A stretch of DNA of 64,000 nt from positions 4,278,001 through 4,342,000 of the forward strand of contig NZ_CP121261.1 in NCBI RefSeq assembly GCF_029637605.1, given 5' to 3'. Shown in pieces: positions 37,701 to 45,572 of the stretch (its first letter is position 1; every line of letters starts with the position of its first letter). The position numbers were made by a program, and so were the translations under genes. The notes below the pieces were generated by a model. That model was not told where the DNA came from, made no database searches, and worked only from the letters and a program-made list of their open reading frames with translations. This DNA is from Achromobacter spanius. Its GTDB lineage: Bacteria > Pseudomonadota > Gammaproteobacteria > Burkholderiales > Burkholderiaceae_B.

Positions 37701-38388
37701 TCGGCTGTCGGCCTCGGTACTTGGTCAGCAGGCGAAGAAAGCCGCGCCACTCTTCCTCGTCGCCGGTGGGGTCGCTTTCGTGCGTGGTGTAGCGCCCCGC
37801 CGTGTCCAGCAATACGGCATCGTCGGTGAACCACCAGTCGCAATTGCGCGTGCCACCCACGCCGCGCAAGGCCACTTTCCCGTAGCGCTCGGCCAAGGGG
37901 AAGTTCAAGCCCGAATTCACCAGCGCCGTGGTCTTGCCCGCCCCCGGCGCGCCGATGATCACGTACCAGGGCAGTTGATACAGATACTGCTTCGAGAACC
38001 GATCCAGCGGACGGCGCTTGCCGCGATTCTCGAAGCGCGTCTTGCGCAGCAGCTCGACGGCTTCGTCAAAACGCGCTTCCAACTGGCGGATCTCGTCGTT
38101 CTCGGCAACGTCCTCCACCGTCTTTTCGGCGCGCGGCCGAGGCCGCAGTTGGCCCAGCAATTGCGCGTTCAAGCGTCCTTCGCGCCACTTGCGCCACAAC
38201 CAACGCAGCAGCCATATCGCGAACATCGCCACGATGACGATGATGCGCACTGCCTCGCTTTCCAGCGGCCGCACGGTGCCCACCGCAATGAGCGGCCCCG
38301 CGATCCAGATCAGCAGCGCCAGCGCCACCAGCCCCAGGAAATTCCAGACGCGCCGGCTGAAGAACCATCCGAACAAGCGATAGATCAT
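34762..38388 (-). CDS. tssM: Type VI secretion system inner-membrane protein TssM (IcmF)
   Basis: A 1208-residue membrane-complex protein. Two N-terminal helices (about 14-36 and 46-66) flank a cytoplasmic loop; a third helix is near residue 460-480 (GYGVVTAMFVALIAGWAL). The cytoplasmic NTPase-like domain has Walker A GAPGAGKT (146-153) and Walker B VLLDTAGRY. The large periplasmic part ends in the C-terminal TssM domain. It spans from the inner membrane to the TssJ lipoprotein. The start overlaps the tssL stop by four bases. Confidence 0.96.
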   Translation of the reverse strand: MIYRLFGWFFSRRVWNFLGLVALALLIWIAGPLIAVGTVRPLESEAVRIIVIVAMFAIWLLRWLWRKWREGRLNAQLLGQLRPRPRAEKTVEDVAENDEIRQLEARFDEAVELLRKTRFENRGKRRPLDRFSKQYLYQLPWYVIIGAPGAGKTTALVNSGLNFPLAERYGKVALRGVGGTRNCDWWFTDDAVLLDTAGRYTTHESDPTGDEEEWRGFLRLLTKYRGRQPINGAMLTVSVEDLLSASDAQRAQHAAVLRRRLQELREQLGIAFPVYVLVTKTDLLSGFEEYFASFSRDELAQVWGFTLPYARTQEPDFDLYAAFHAEYALLQRRLDDALPEVVAAEEDPSRRALAYMLPQQFAGLQNILGHFLSDVFATSKFEARVIPRGVYFTSGTQGGETFDQVTGHLKRYLRIDGAASPAPSVPGEGEGRSYFLKNLLRDVIFREAGLAGRNLRWERRYRQLHWAGYGVVTAMFVALIAGWALSYRNNSGYVDEVARRVPAVEKLTRDIKITRTGDVLGLMPFLDSIWYLPRHENFEIDQPPLAYRFGLYQGFKLQAAAQGVYDNTLDQVLLPQVARRVEAALRDASASDLEYSYEALRAYLMLYEADRYDAEFMHAWLLSDMQSTLPDGYTRRQYEQLSLHLRNLTQGHVLASPFPKDEALVAQAREKLARYTLAQRAYSRLRRTLANTDIAPENTVVTLGGAQASAVFVRKSGKPLSQGIPPLYSYRGYWDVFNKRVSSVAEVLRSDDAWILNIPAPGVLDQAAQRQLVAGIKRLYMNDYVAQWDGYLNDLQLAPSKSLLQNIQMARTLSAPESPLVQLVRGVARETSLLRDSAKDDRSLVDQARDRVSSTREALEQMFGPTGPGAAARADASDDKLERIVDQHFEPYRRLAQGEGGAGGAAPPIAATTGLINELYTYLTAADAALRSGSPTPSSDSVTKLRAEAGRLPGPLRDVLNALSVNASGEVSDVARARMGETVSATIGVFCGQSVAGRYPFSSRSTRDVAPNDMARLFAPNGLMDDFFQKNLATQIDVSGPRWRFKPGVDGRSGGSSATLDAFQRAGVIRDVYFMAGNPLPSYRVAIRPVEMDASITQFVMDVDGQSVRYAHGPQVATTVQWPGPRGSNQVRIELTPQVGAAGMTTSGPWALNRMLDRAQLRRGASPEITLATFDLGGRKVVLEITASSVKSPFHLAEMQAFACPGAS

Positions 38389-39671
38389 TCCTGGCCTCCT
38401 TGTGCGTCGCCCTCATGCCCGGCGGGGGGCACCAGCACCGTGATCTCGACGCGGCGGTTCAACGCACGGCCAGCCGCCGTGTCGTTGGGCGCGACGGGGT
38501 CGGCGTCTCCACGCCCTTCCGCCCGCACGCGCGCCGATTGCCCCAGGCGTTGTTCCAGCATGTCCTTGACGGCATCGGCGCGCGCTTGCGACAGGTGCCA
38601 GTTGGATGGAAAGCGCGCGCTGCGCATCGGAATGTTGTCGGTGTACCCCCGCACCAGAATGTTGCCCTGCGTCTCGCGCAGCGCGTCCGCCACGCGCGAC
38701 AACACCGGCAAATACTGATCGCGAACCGAACTCGCGCCAGATTCGAACACGCCGTCTCCGCGCAGCACCACCACGCTGCGGTCCACTTCGTCGCGCACGC
38801 TGACCAACTGGTCGCGGATCTCGGGCGCCAGGAACACCGCCAGTCGCGGCGTGGGCGCGGGCCGCTTCACCACCGCCGGCGCAATCTGCACAACGGGTGG
38901 CTTCAGTTGGCTGACGGCTGCGAATACACCGTCCGACTGGCTGCCCAGCCGCCAGCCCAAGCCCCAGTACAAGGCCAGCGCCAGCACGGCGGCCAGCGCG
39001 CCAAAGACCCACAGCGGCACGGGCAAGCGGCGCAACGGCGTCTGCGCGGGCTCGTCGCGCCAATGCGGCGACAAGGCCAGCGCGTACTCGCCGCGTGCTC
39101 CGCGCAGAATGCGCAGCAAGCGCTGCCGCAGCGTTTCCAGTTGCGAGCGGCCGTTGTCCATCACGCGGTAGCGGCCTTCAAAGCCCAGCAGCAGGCAGTA
39201 GTACAGCAGCTCCAGCAAGTCCAGATGTTGCGCCGGATTCTGCGACAGCTTGGCCAGCAGTTGGAAGAATTTTTCACCGCCCCAGGTCTCGTTGTGGAAG
39301 GTCACCAGCAAGCTATGCGCCGACCATACGCCGCCCCCGCCCCACGGCGTCAACGCGGCGGCCTCGTCCAACGCCGTGCACAGGCAGTAGCGCGCGCCCA
39401 GGATGGTTTCGTTCGAAACGCCCGCCTGCTGCGCACGCAGCTCAAACTGGCGAACCTCGTCCAGCAGGTGTTCGCGCAGCATCGCGGGCGACGGATGCGC
39501 CGCCGTGGCGCGAATCTGTGGAATCAGGTCCAGCAAGGGGTTGGCCGCCGCCACCAGCGGGTTGGCGCCGCTGATGACATAGTCGTGAGGCCGCAACCGG
39601 CTGGAAGCTTGGCCAGGGCTGTCGCCCAAGCCACCCGGCGGTGCGGACATTGTGTGGTCCGATGCATGCAT
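38385..39671 (-). CDS. tssL: Type VI secretion system protein TssL with C-terminal OmpA domain
   Basis: A 428-residue protein combining the DotU-type TssL cytoplasmic domain (about 20-220: GANPLVAAANPLLDLIPQIR, YCLCTALDEAAALTPWG, LLELLYYCLLLGFEGRYRV), one transmembrane helix (about 225-245), and a periplasmic OmpA/MotB-like peptidoglycan-binding domain (VRGYTDNIPM, NWHLSQARADAVKDML, RVEITVL). TssL with a fused peptidoglycan-binding domain anchors the membrane complex to the cell wall. The ATG at 39671 is preferred (GGAG 6 bases upstream). It follows tssK by 14 bp. Confidence 0.95.
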   Translation of the reverse strand: MHASDHTMSAPPGGLGDSPGQASSRLRPHDYVISGANPLVAAANPLLDLIPQIRATAAHPSPAMLREHLLDEVRQFELRAQQAGVSNETILGARYCLCTALDEAAALTPWGGGGVWSAHSLLVTFHNETWGGEKFFQLLAKLSQNPAQHLDLLELLYYCLLLGFEGRYRVMDNGRSQLETLRQRLLRILRGARGEYALALSPHWRDEPAQTPLRRLPVPLWVFGALAAVLALALYWGLGWRLGSQSDGVFAAVSQLKPPVVQIAPAVVKRPAPTPRLAVFLAPEIRDQLVSVRDEVDRSVVVLRGDGVFESGASSVRDQYLPVLSRVADALRETQGNILVRGYTDNIPMRSARFPSNWHLSQARADAVKDMLEQRLGQSARVRAEGRGDADPVAPNDTAAGRALNRRVEITVLVPPAGHEGDAQGGQE

Positions 39672-39685
39672 AGCTGTCTCCGCGT

Positions 39686-41020
39686 TCAATCCCGCAACGC
39701 CCAGAACTCCATCGTCAGCCCGGGAAAGTCGCCGGCCAGATGCAGCGCAAGCGCGCCGGTGCGCTCCAGCTGCTTCCAGAACTCGCCGCTTTTATCTAGT
39801 TCGAAATACACGTGCCCCGCGCTGTAGGGAATCTGGCGCGGCGCCACCGGCAGCGCGCGCACCGCCACGCCGGGCAGCTGCAGGTGCACCAGGTCCCGGA
39901 TACGTTCAACCGGGCCGATCTTGACCTGCGCGGGAAAGCGCGCGCGCACGGTATCGGTGCCCATGTCCGCGTGCACCGCCAGCACGAAGCCTGCGGTTTG
40001 CAGCAATTCGGGGTCCGTAATCTGCGCCACCCGCACGCCCTGGCCCCGGTCTTGCAAGGGAATCTGCAACGCCCGCTGCTCAAGCACGGCCGACAACGAA
40101 CGGCGCAGCTCGTGCATCAGCGGTGCGAAGCTGGCTTGAAGATCGTCATGCACGTACTCGGGCAACACTTCGGGACGCCGCGTCGTGGACGTGAACGTGG
40201 ATAGATCGCAGGCCAGCATCAGCCAGTCGTGAAACAGCCGCTCGGGATGCAGGGCGGCGCTCTGGCGCGCATGCCACAGCGCGCCGACGTAACGGTTGAC
40301 GGTTTCCAGCAGCATGAAGTCGGACACCTCGGATACGCCGCCACGCCCAGGCTGCGACAGCCGCTCGGCTAACGCCTCGCTGCGCGCGCCCAGCAGGCCG
40401 TAGAGCTCGTTGACCCACCCGCGCAGCACGGGATGCTCGCCCGCCGCCAGCCACGGCGCCACGTAACCGTCGTCCAACACCACGCGGTTGTCCTGCCGGC
40501 GTTCCACTACCCGCGCCACCCCCAGGCTTAGCCAATCGTCGGTCAGCTCGTCTTCGAGCATCAGCCGCAGCCGCAGGCGGCCCAGTTGCAACAGGGCGGG
40601 TTCCAACCCCATAGAGCCGGTGTCTTCCACATCAGCCTCATGCACCAGATAGCGTGCCAAGCTGTCCTCTTCGCCCTCGTAGATGACGTCGGTGGCGCCG
40701 GGACGCGCGCGCGGAATCGCCAAGACAACACGGGCATCGCGCACCTGCAACGGCACCTCCAGCGCGGCGGGTGCGGCGGCGGGGTCAGAGAAGTCGAACG
40801 GCGTGCCGTCGGGCATGACGCCCGCGGCCTCGGTCAACACCAGTTTGCCGATTGCCAATGCATCGCGGTCCAGGGATAGATGGGAAAACCCCCAGAAGAA
40901 GCCTTGCGTCGCCGCCGCACGCTGCTGCGCCGCATGCAGCACATGGCGCTCAAGCTGCTGGAAATGCTGGGGTCGCAGGAACATACCCTCCGACCAGATC
41001 ACTTTGTCTCTGCTCACCAT
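39686..41020 (-). CDS. tssK: Type VI secretion system baseplate subunit TssK
   Basis: A 444-residue baseplate adaptor linking the baseplate to the TssLM membrane complex. The N-terminal VIWSEGMFLRPQHFQQLERH is a near-invariant TssK signature. Further family segments: GFFWGFSHLSLD, DATE-type loops, and PRQIPYSAGHVYFELDKSGEFWKQL near the C-terminus. It stands between tssJ and tssL, as in many clusters. Confidence 0.97.
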   Translation of the reverse strand: MVSRDKVIWSEGMFLRPQHFQQLERHVLHAAQQRAAATQGFFWGFSHLSLDRDALAIGKLVLTEAAGVMPDGTPFDFSDPAAAPAALEVPLQVRDARVVLAIPRARPGATDVIYEGEEDSLARYLVHEADVEDTGSMGLEPALLQLGRLRLRLMLEDELTDDWLSLGVARVVERRQDNRVVLDDGYVAPWLAAGEHPVLRGWVNELYGLLGARSEALAERLSQPGRGGVSEVSDFMLLETVNRYVGALWHARQSAALHPERLFHDWLMLACDLSTFTSTTRRPEVLPEYVHDDLQASFAPLMHELRRSLSAVLEQRALQIPLQDRGQGVRVAQITDPELLQTAGFVLAVHADMGTDTVRARFPAQVKIGPVERIRDLVHLQLPGVAVRALPVAPRQIPYSAGHVYFELDKSGEFWKQLERTGALALHLAGDFPGLTMEFWALRD

Positions 41021-41046
41021 GCTCAGGTTCTCTTGTTCTCGTTTGG

Positions 41047-41072
41047 GTGTCTGCTTCTAGTGTCTGCTTCTA
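41047..41072. repeat. 13-bp perfect tandem duplication at the end of tssJ
   Basis: GTGTCTGCTTCTA is present twice in a row (41047-41059, 41060-41072). The second copy contains the tssJ stop codon, which lies at 41070-41072 on the minus strand, so the other copy supplies a duplicated stop in the spacer to tssK. Confidence 0.72.
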
Positions 41073-41639
41073 AAACGGCCACCATGAACGGCTGCGGTCC
41101 ACCTCTTCCAGGCCCGCGCGCGTGACCGCCACTTTCACCGTCTCCTCATTCGGCGAAAACTGCCAGACCTTGTAGATATTCGTGTTCTGCGCTTCAGGCA
41201 GCGACACCAGCAACCGCCATTTGCTTTGCTCAAGATTTCGATACGCCGCCACCACGCCCACCACGCGCGCGTCCGGGTTGCCGGGGTAATGCAGCACCTT
41301 TGCCTCGCCCGGCCGCAAGATCACCTGCTCGGTGTTGAGCAACTCGGCGCCCAGCGCCACACGCGCATCGGCCTGCAAGGTGAAGAAGTCGCTGGCTTGG
41401 AAGGTGCTTGCCGATTTCAGTTCATAGATGGTCACCTGCACCGGCGAGGGCCTGCCACTGGCGTTGGCGTTCACCTTCGGGTCGGCACGCAGTTCGATGG
41501 CGTACGGCGCCGGCACGCGCTTGGCGGTTGACGAGCACCCGGCAAGCAGCGCGCCCGCCGCCAGGCATGCCGCCATGCGCCGCCAACGGCTCGCGCCGCG
41601 GCCTCCTGTCCCGCTTGTCCGGTAAAAGAATGCGTTCAT
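41070..41639 (-). CDS. tssJ: Type VI secretion system lipoprotein TssJ
   Basis: A 189-residue outer-membrane lipoprotein of the membrane complex. The lipobox is LAGC, reached after a signal segment (RRMAACLAAGALLAGC). The transthyretin-like domain has typical TssJ segments: IELRADPKVNANASGRPSPV, VTIYELKSASTFQASDFFTL, RPGEAKVLHYP and VVGVVAAYR. It is the first gene of the tssJ-tssK-tssL-tssM-tagF block. The ATG at 41639 has GAGGG upstream. Confidence 0.95.
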   Translation of the reverse strand: MNAFFYRTSGTGGRGASRWRRMAACLAAGALLAGCSSTAKRVPAPYAIELRADPKVNANASGRPSPVQVTIYELKSASTFQASDFFTLQADARVALGAELLNTEQVILRPGEAKVLHYPGNPDARVVGVVAAYRNLEQSKWRLLVSLPEAQNTNIYKVWQFSPNEETVKVAVTRAGLEEVDRSRSWWPF

Positions 41640-41758
41640 AAACCCTCGGAAATAAAACACACACGTCTGTTACGCCACGACGCAACCCCTGGGCGCCGGG
41701 CCGCTATCATCGGCGGAATATCCAAGCCACTTTCTTCGTGAATCGACACGCCCGTGCC

Positions 41759-42130
41759 ATGAAACAGCCCGTCCGTCTCAGTCTGATTGCCATTTTTGCG
41801 GTGCTTGCGGCCTGTAGTTCCTCGCCGTCCCCGCAAGCCACCGATGCCTTGCAAGAGGTTCGCGACGAATACGCCGCCAGCCGCTTTGGCGACGTGGCCC
41901 GCACCGTGGCCACGTCCGATGTCCTGGCCACCGCGCCCACGCCCATTCGGGTCGAGGCCTTGAAGCTTCAAGCCTTCAGTTACTGCGTCATCGGCTACCA
42001 GCAGCTCTGCGAAGACAGCTTCACCCGCATCCTGCAATTGCAGCCCTCGTTCGATCTCGCACCCAATGAAGCGGGGCATCCTCAATGGGGTCCGGTATTC
42101 AAGTCGGTCAAGGCAGCCCAGACCCGTTGA
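41759..42130 (+). CDS. tssQ: TssQ family T6SS-associated lipoprotein
   Basis: A 123-residue lipoprotein: signal MKQPVRLSLIAIFAVLAAC with lipobox LAAC, then a helical, TPR-like region (EVRDEYAASRFGDVARTVATSD, LKLQAFSYCVIGYQQLCEDSFTRIL). It matches the small TssQ family seen in some Burkholderiales T6SS loci. The ATG at 41759 begins a canonical lipoprotein signal; a GTG at 41738 is possible but adds an atypical charged segment. Divergent from tssJ and followed by an FHA gene. Confidence 0.8.
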   Translation: MKQPVRLSLIAIFAVLAACSSSPSPQATDALQEVRDEYAASRFGDVARTVATSDVLATAPTPIRVEALKLQAFSYCVIGYQQLCEDSFTRILQLQPSFDLAPNEAGHPQWGPVFKSVKAAQTR

Positions 42131-42157
42131 CGCGCCGCTGGCGCCAAGGAGATAGGC

Positions 42158-42928
42158 ATGAAGGTCACCGTGTTCCAACATGCCGGCGATCCGGCTTTTG
42201 AACCCATCCACGCCGAGTTCACGGCGCCCGGCGGCACGGTGGGCCGCAGCGCCGAGAATCATCTGGCCCTGCCCGATGCCACGCGCGAGATCTGCCGCGT
42301 GCAGGCGGCCATCCGCATCCATGACGCGGGCGCCACGGGCTTCCTGATGAACCTGAGCAGCATGAGCGCGGTCAACGTCAACGGGCAGCCTGTCGCGCGC
42401 GACCAGGAAGTGCCGTTGAATCCGGGCGATGAGCTTGAAATCGGCGGCTACCGCTTGCGGGCGGAAGCCGTCACAGCGACAGCCGATCCCGAACCCGCCC
42501 CCCTGCCCCCCACGCACACCGAAGACATCTTCAGCGACCTGATCGGCCCCGGCACCTTGCCGGTGGGCAGCGTGCCGGACGTATCCACCCACCCGTTCGA
42601 CCTGGATTCCGCTGCCGCGCGCAACCCCGACGACCCCCTGCGCCATCTGCCACGCGGCGACGCCACGGTGTCGCGCCCGGTCACCGATCCCCTGGCGCTG
42701 TTCGACGCTCCGAATGACGGCTCGCCCAGTGTCTTCGCCGACGGCACACCGTCCACCCTGCCGGTCCACGATCCTTTGGCCGAACATCGGACCCACCCCG
42801 TGGACGACGCCTTGCGCGGGCCGCGCGAGGCCACGGACGGACGCGCCGCCGCCGACCATCTGCGCGAAATCGGCGGCTTCATGCGCCCCGCGCCCGTGAA
42901 GAAAGCGCCCGACGACAAGAGCCGCTAG
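42158..42928 (+). CDS. Short T6SS FHA-domain protein (TagH-like)
   Basis: A 256-residue protein with an N-terminal forkhead-associated domain (about 1-100). The glycine-arginine strand GRSAENHLALPD is kept, but the usual SRxH loop reads EICRVQAAI, with Cys for the phosphothreonine-contacting Ser and Gln for His. The remainder is a low-complexity Pro/Asp/Thr-rich tail; the C-terminal TagH domain of longer family members is not seen. FHA proteins dock onto phosphothreonine to trigger T6SS assembly, so the altered loop is notable. It ends convergent with clpV, 10 bp apart. Confidence 0.82.
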   Translation: MKVTVFQHAGDPAFEPIHAEFTAPGGTVGRSAENHLALPDATREICRVQAAIRIHDAGATGFLMNLSSMSAVNVNGQPVARDQEVPLNPGDELEIGGYRLRAEAVTATADPEPAPLPPTHTEDIFSDLIGPGTLPVGSVPDVSTHPFDLDSAAARNPDDPLRHLPRGDATVSRPVTDPLALFDAPNDGSPSVFADGTPSTLPVHDPLAEHRTHPVDDALRGPREATDGRAAADHLREIGGFMRPAPVKKAPDDKSR

Positions 42929-42938
42929 CACGACAGGC

Positions 42939-45557
42939 TTACGTGTAGTCATAGCGAAACTCCCCACCGTTGGTGGACAGGCGCACGGCTTGCAGCTTGC
43001 GGTCCTGCATGGATGCGCCCAACAGTTCGCGGCTGATCTGCGGCAGCACCGTGTTGGTCAGGATGGCGTCCACCATGCGCGCGCCGGATTCCACTTCCGT
43101 GCAGCGCGCCACGACCAGCGCCGTCGCATCCTCAGTCACGTCCAACACCACGCCATGGTGTTCTTGCAGGCGGCGGCGCACGCGGTCGAACTGCAACGCC
43201 ACGATGCGCGCCAGCATGTCGTCCGACAACGGCAGGTAAGGCACCGCCATCAGTCGGCCCAGCAGCGCCGCCGGGAATGCCTGCAACAAGGGGTCGCGCA
43301 GTGCCGCCGCCAAGCCTTCGGCGTCCGGCATCAGCGCCGGGTCGCGGCATAGCGTGGCGATGCGCTCCGTGCCCACGTTGGACGTCAGGATGATGACGGC
43401 GTTGCGGAAATCGATATAGCGGCCCTCGCCGTCCTCCATCCAGCCCTTGTCAAAGACCTGGAAGAAAATCTCATGCACGTCGGGATGTGCCTTCTCGACT
43501 TCGTCCAGCAACACGACGCAATAGGGCCGCCTGCGCACGGCCTCGGTCAACACGCCGCCCTCGCCGTAGCCCACGTAACCTGGCGGCGCGCCCTTGAGTG
43601 TGGAGACGGTATGCGACTCCTGGAACTCGCTCATGTTGATGGTGATCAGGTTCTGTTCGCCGCCATACAGCGCTTCGGCCAAGGCCAGCGCGGTTTCGGT
43701 CTTGCCCACGCCGCTGGGTCCGCACAACAGGAACACGCCCACCGGCTTGCCCGGATCGGTCAGCCGGGCACGCGATGTCTGGATGCGGCGCGCCACGGCC
43801 TCCAGCGCCTCGCGCTGCCCGATCACGCGCTTCTCCAAGGTGTCCGCCAGCGCCAGCACGGCGTGCGCCTCGTCCCGCACCATGCGGCCCACGGGGATGC
43901 CGGTCCAGTCCGCCACCACGGCCGCCACCGCCGCCGCGTCCACGGCGGTATGGATCATCGGCGCCTCGCCCTGGCCATCAACCAAGGCGCGTGCGGCGCT
44001 GGCCAGGGCCTGCCGCGTAAATGCGTGTTCCGACGCCGGCGCCGTCGGCGCGTTCAAGGTCTCGCGCAGCGAAAACACCTTTGCCGCCAAATCGCGCTGA
44101 GTCTCCCAGCCAGACGCCAGCTTCGCTTCTTCCTGCACGGCGTCGGCAAGTTCCGCCTCCAGGCGTTCAACGCGCTGTGCGTCGCCCGCGCCAAGATGGA
44201 CTTCGTGCCGCGCGATGCGCAGCGCGGTCTCCAGCGCCTGAATGCGACGGCGCGCATCCTCCAGCGCGGGCGGGACGGCGTGCTGGCTGATCGCCACGCG
44301 CGCGCAGGCCGTGTCCAGCAAGGCCACCGCCTTGTCGGGCAACTGACGCGCAGGGATGTAGCGGTGCGACAAGCTCACCGCCGCGGTGATCGCCTCGTCC
44401 AGCAGCAGCACGCCGTGATGCGCCTGCAAGGTCTCGGCCAGGCCGCGCAGCATGTTGAACGCGCGCGCTTCGTCCGGCTCGTGCACTTGCACCACCTGGA
44501 AGCGGCGGCTAAGCGCAGGGTCTTTCTCGATGTGCTTCTTGTATTCCGACCAGGTGGTGGCACCTATGGTGCGCAACTGGCCACGCGCCAACGCGGGCTT
44601 GAGCAGGTTGGCGGCGTCGCCCGTGCCGGCCGCGCCCCCCGCGCCCACCAGCGTGTGGATCTCGTCGATGAACAACACGATGGGCCGCTCGCTTGCCTGG
44701 ACCTCATCGATCACGCCGCGCAGCCGTTGTTCGAATTCTCCTTTCACACCCGCCCCGGCTTGCAGCAGGCCGATGTCCAGCAGATACAGCGACACGTCGC
44801 GCAAGGGTGGCGGCACATCGCCCGCGGCCAAACGCAATGCCAAGCCTTCCACCACCGCGGTCTTGCCCACGCCGGCCTCTCCGGCCAGCAGGGGATTGTT
44901 CTGCCGGCGGCGCATCAGCACGTCGACAATCTGGCGGATCTCTTCGTCGCGGCCGGATACGGGGTCGATCTCGCCTGCGCGGGCCTTGGCGGTCAGGTCC
45001 ACGGCAAAGCGCTCCAACGCGGCCAGATCCTTGCCGAGCGCCCGCGCATCATCGCCAACGACGTCCGTGGCGGTGGCGGCTTCCGGCGAACCTTGCACCA
45101 TCGCATCCATCTGCTCAAGCAGCTTGTCCGGCACGATGCGCGAGAACTGGGGCGACATGCCCAGCAGCACGTGGCGCAGCGCGTAGGTCCTGACCAGGCC
45201 CGTCAGCAGATGGCCGCTGCGGATGCGCGTCGCGCCATAACGCAACGAGCCCAACACCCAGGCGCGCTCAACGGCGTGGTCGATGTGTTCCGACAGATCG
45301 GACACCGAGCCCGCGCCAGCCGGCAGACGGTCCAGCTCGGCTGTCAGGTCGGCCTGCAATTGCCCCAGGTCCAGCTCGAAGGCGCGCGCGATGCGATGCA
45401 GGTCGCTGTCCTGGCCATGCAGAATCTGATGCAGCCAATGCACCAGCTCCACGTAGGGATTGCCGCGCAGTTTGCAGAATGCGGTCGCGCCCTCCAATGC
45501 CTGGTAGAGCAGGGGATTGAGCTTTCCGAAGAGTTCAATACGACCGATATCCGACAT
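42939..45557 (-). CDS. clpV: Type VI secretion system ATPase TssH (ClpV)
   Basis: An 872-residue AAA+ unfoldase that disassembles contracted TssBC sheaths. N-terminal domain (1-160) contains the helices that bind TssC; first AAA module has Walker A GEAGVGKT (about 226-233), IDEIHTLVGAGG, and the sensor region; second has GPSGVGKT, LLDEVEKAHPDV and the C-terminal D2-small domain. ClpB-type long coiled-coil M-domain is present in shorter form (about 400-480, LETALRIARHEVHL). It closes the right-hand T6SS operon. Confidence 0.97.
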   Translation of the reverse strand: MSDIGRIELFGKLNPLLYQALEGATAFCKLRGNPYVELVHWLHQILHGQDSDLHRIARAFELDLGQLQADLTAELDRLPAGAGSVSDLSEHIDHAVERAWVLGSLRYGATRIRSGHLLTGLVRTYALRHVLLGMSPQFSRIVPDKLLEQMDAMVQGSPEAATATDVVGDDARALGKDLAALERFAVDLTAKARAGEIDPVSGRDEEIRQIVDVLMRRRQNNPLLAGEAGVGKTAVVEGLALRLAAGDVPPPLRDVSLYLLDIGLLQAGAGVKGEFEQRLRGVIDEVQASERPIVLFIDEIHTLVGAGGAAGTGDAANLLKPALARGQLRTIGATTWSEYKKHIEKDPALSRRFQVVQVHEPDEARAFNMLRGLAETLQAHHGVLLLDEAITAAVSLSHRYIPARQLPDKAVALLDTACARVAISQHAVPPALEDARRRIQALETALRIARHEVHLGAGDAQRVERLEAELADAVQEEAKLASGWETQRDLAAKVFSLRETLNAPTAPASEHAFTRQALASAARALVDGQGEAPMIHTAVDAAAVAAVVADWTGIPVGRMVRDEAHAVLALADTLEKRVIGQREALEAVARRIQTSRARLTDPGKPVGVFLLCGPSGVGKTETALALAEALYGGEQNLITINMSEFQESHTVSTLKGAPPGYVGYGEGGVLTEAVRRRPYCVVLLDEVEKAHPDVHEIFFQVFDKGWMEDGEGRYIDFRNAVIILTSNVGTERIATLCRDPALMPDAEGLAAALRDPLLQAFPAALLGRLMAVPYLPLSDDMLARIVALQFDRVRRRLQEHHGVVLDVTEDATALVVARCTEVESGARMVDAILTNTVLPQISRELLGASMQDRKLQAVRLSTNGGEFRYDYT

Positions 45558-45572
45558 GGCATCATGGCGCGA

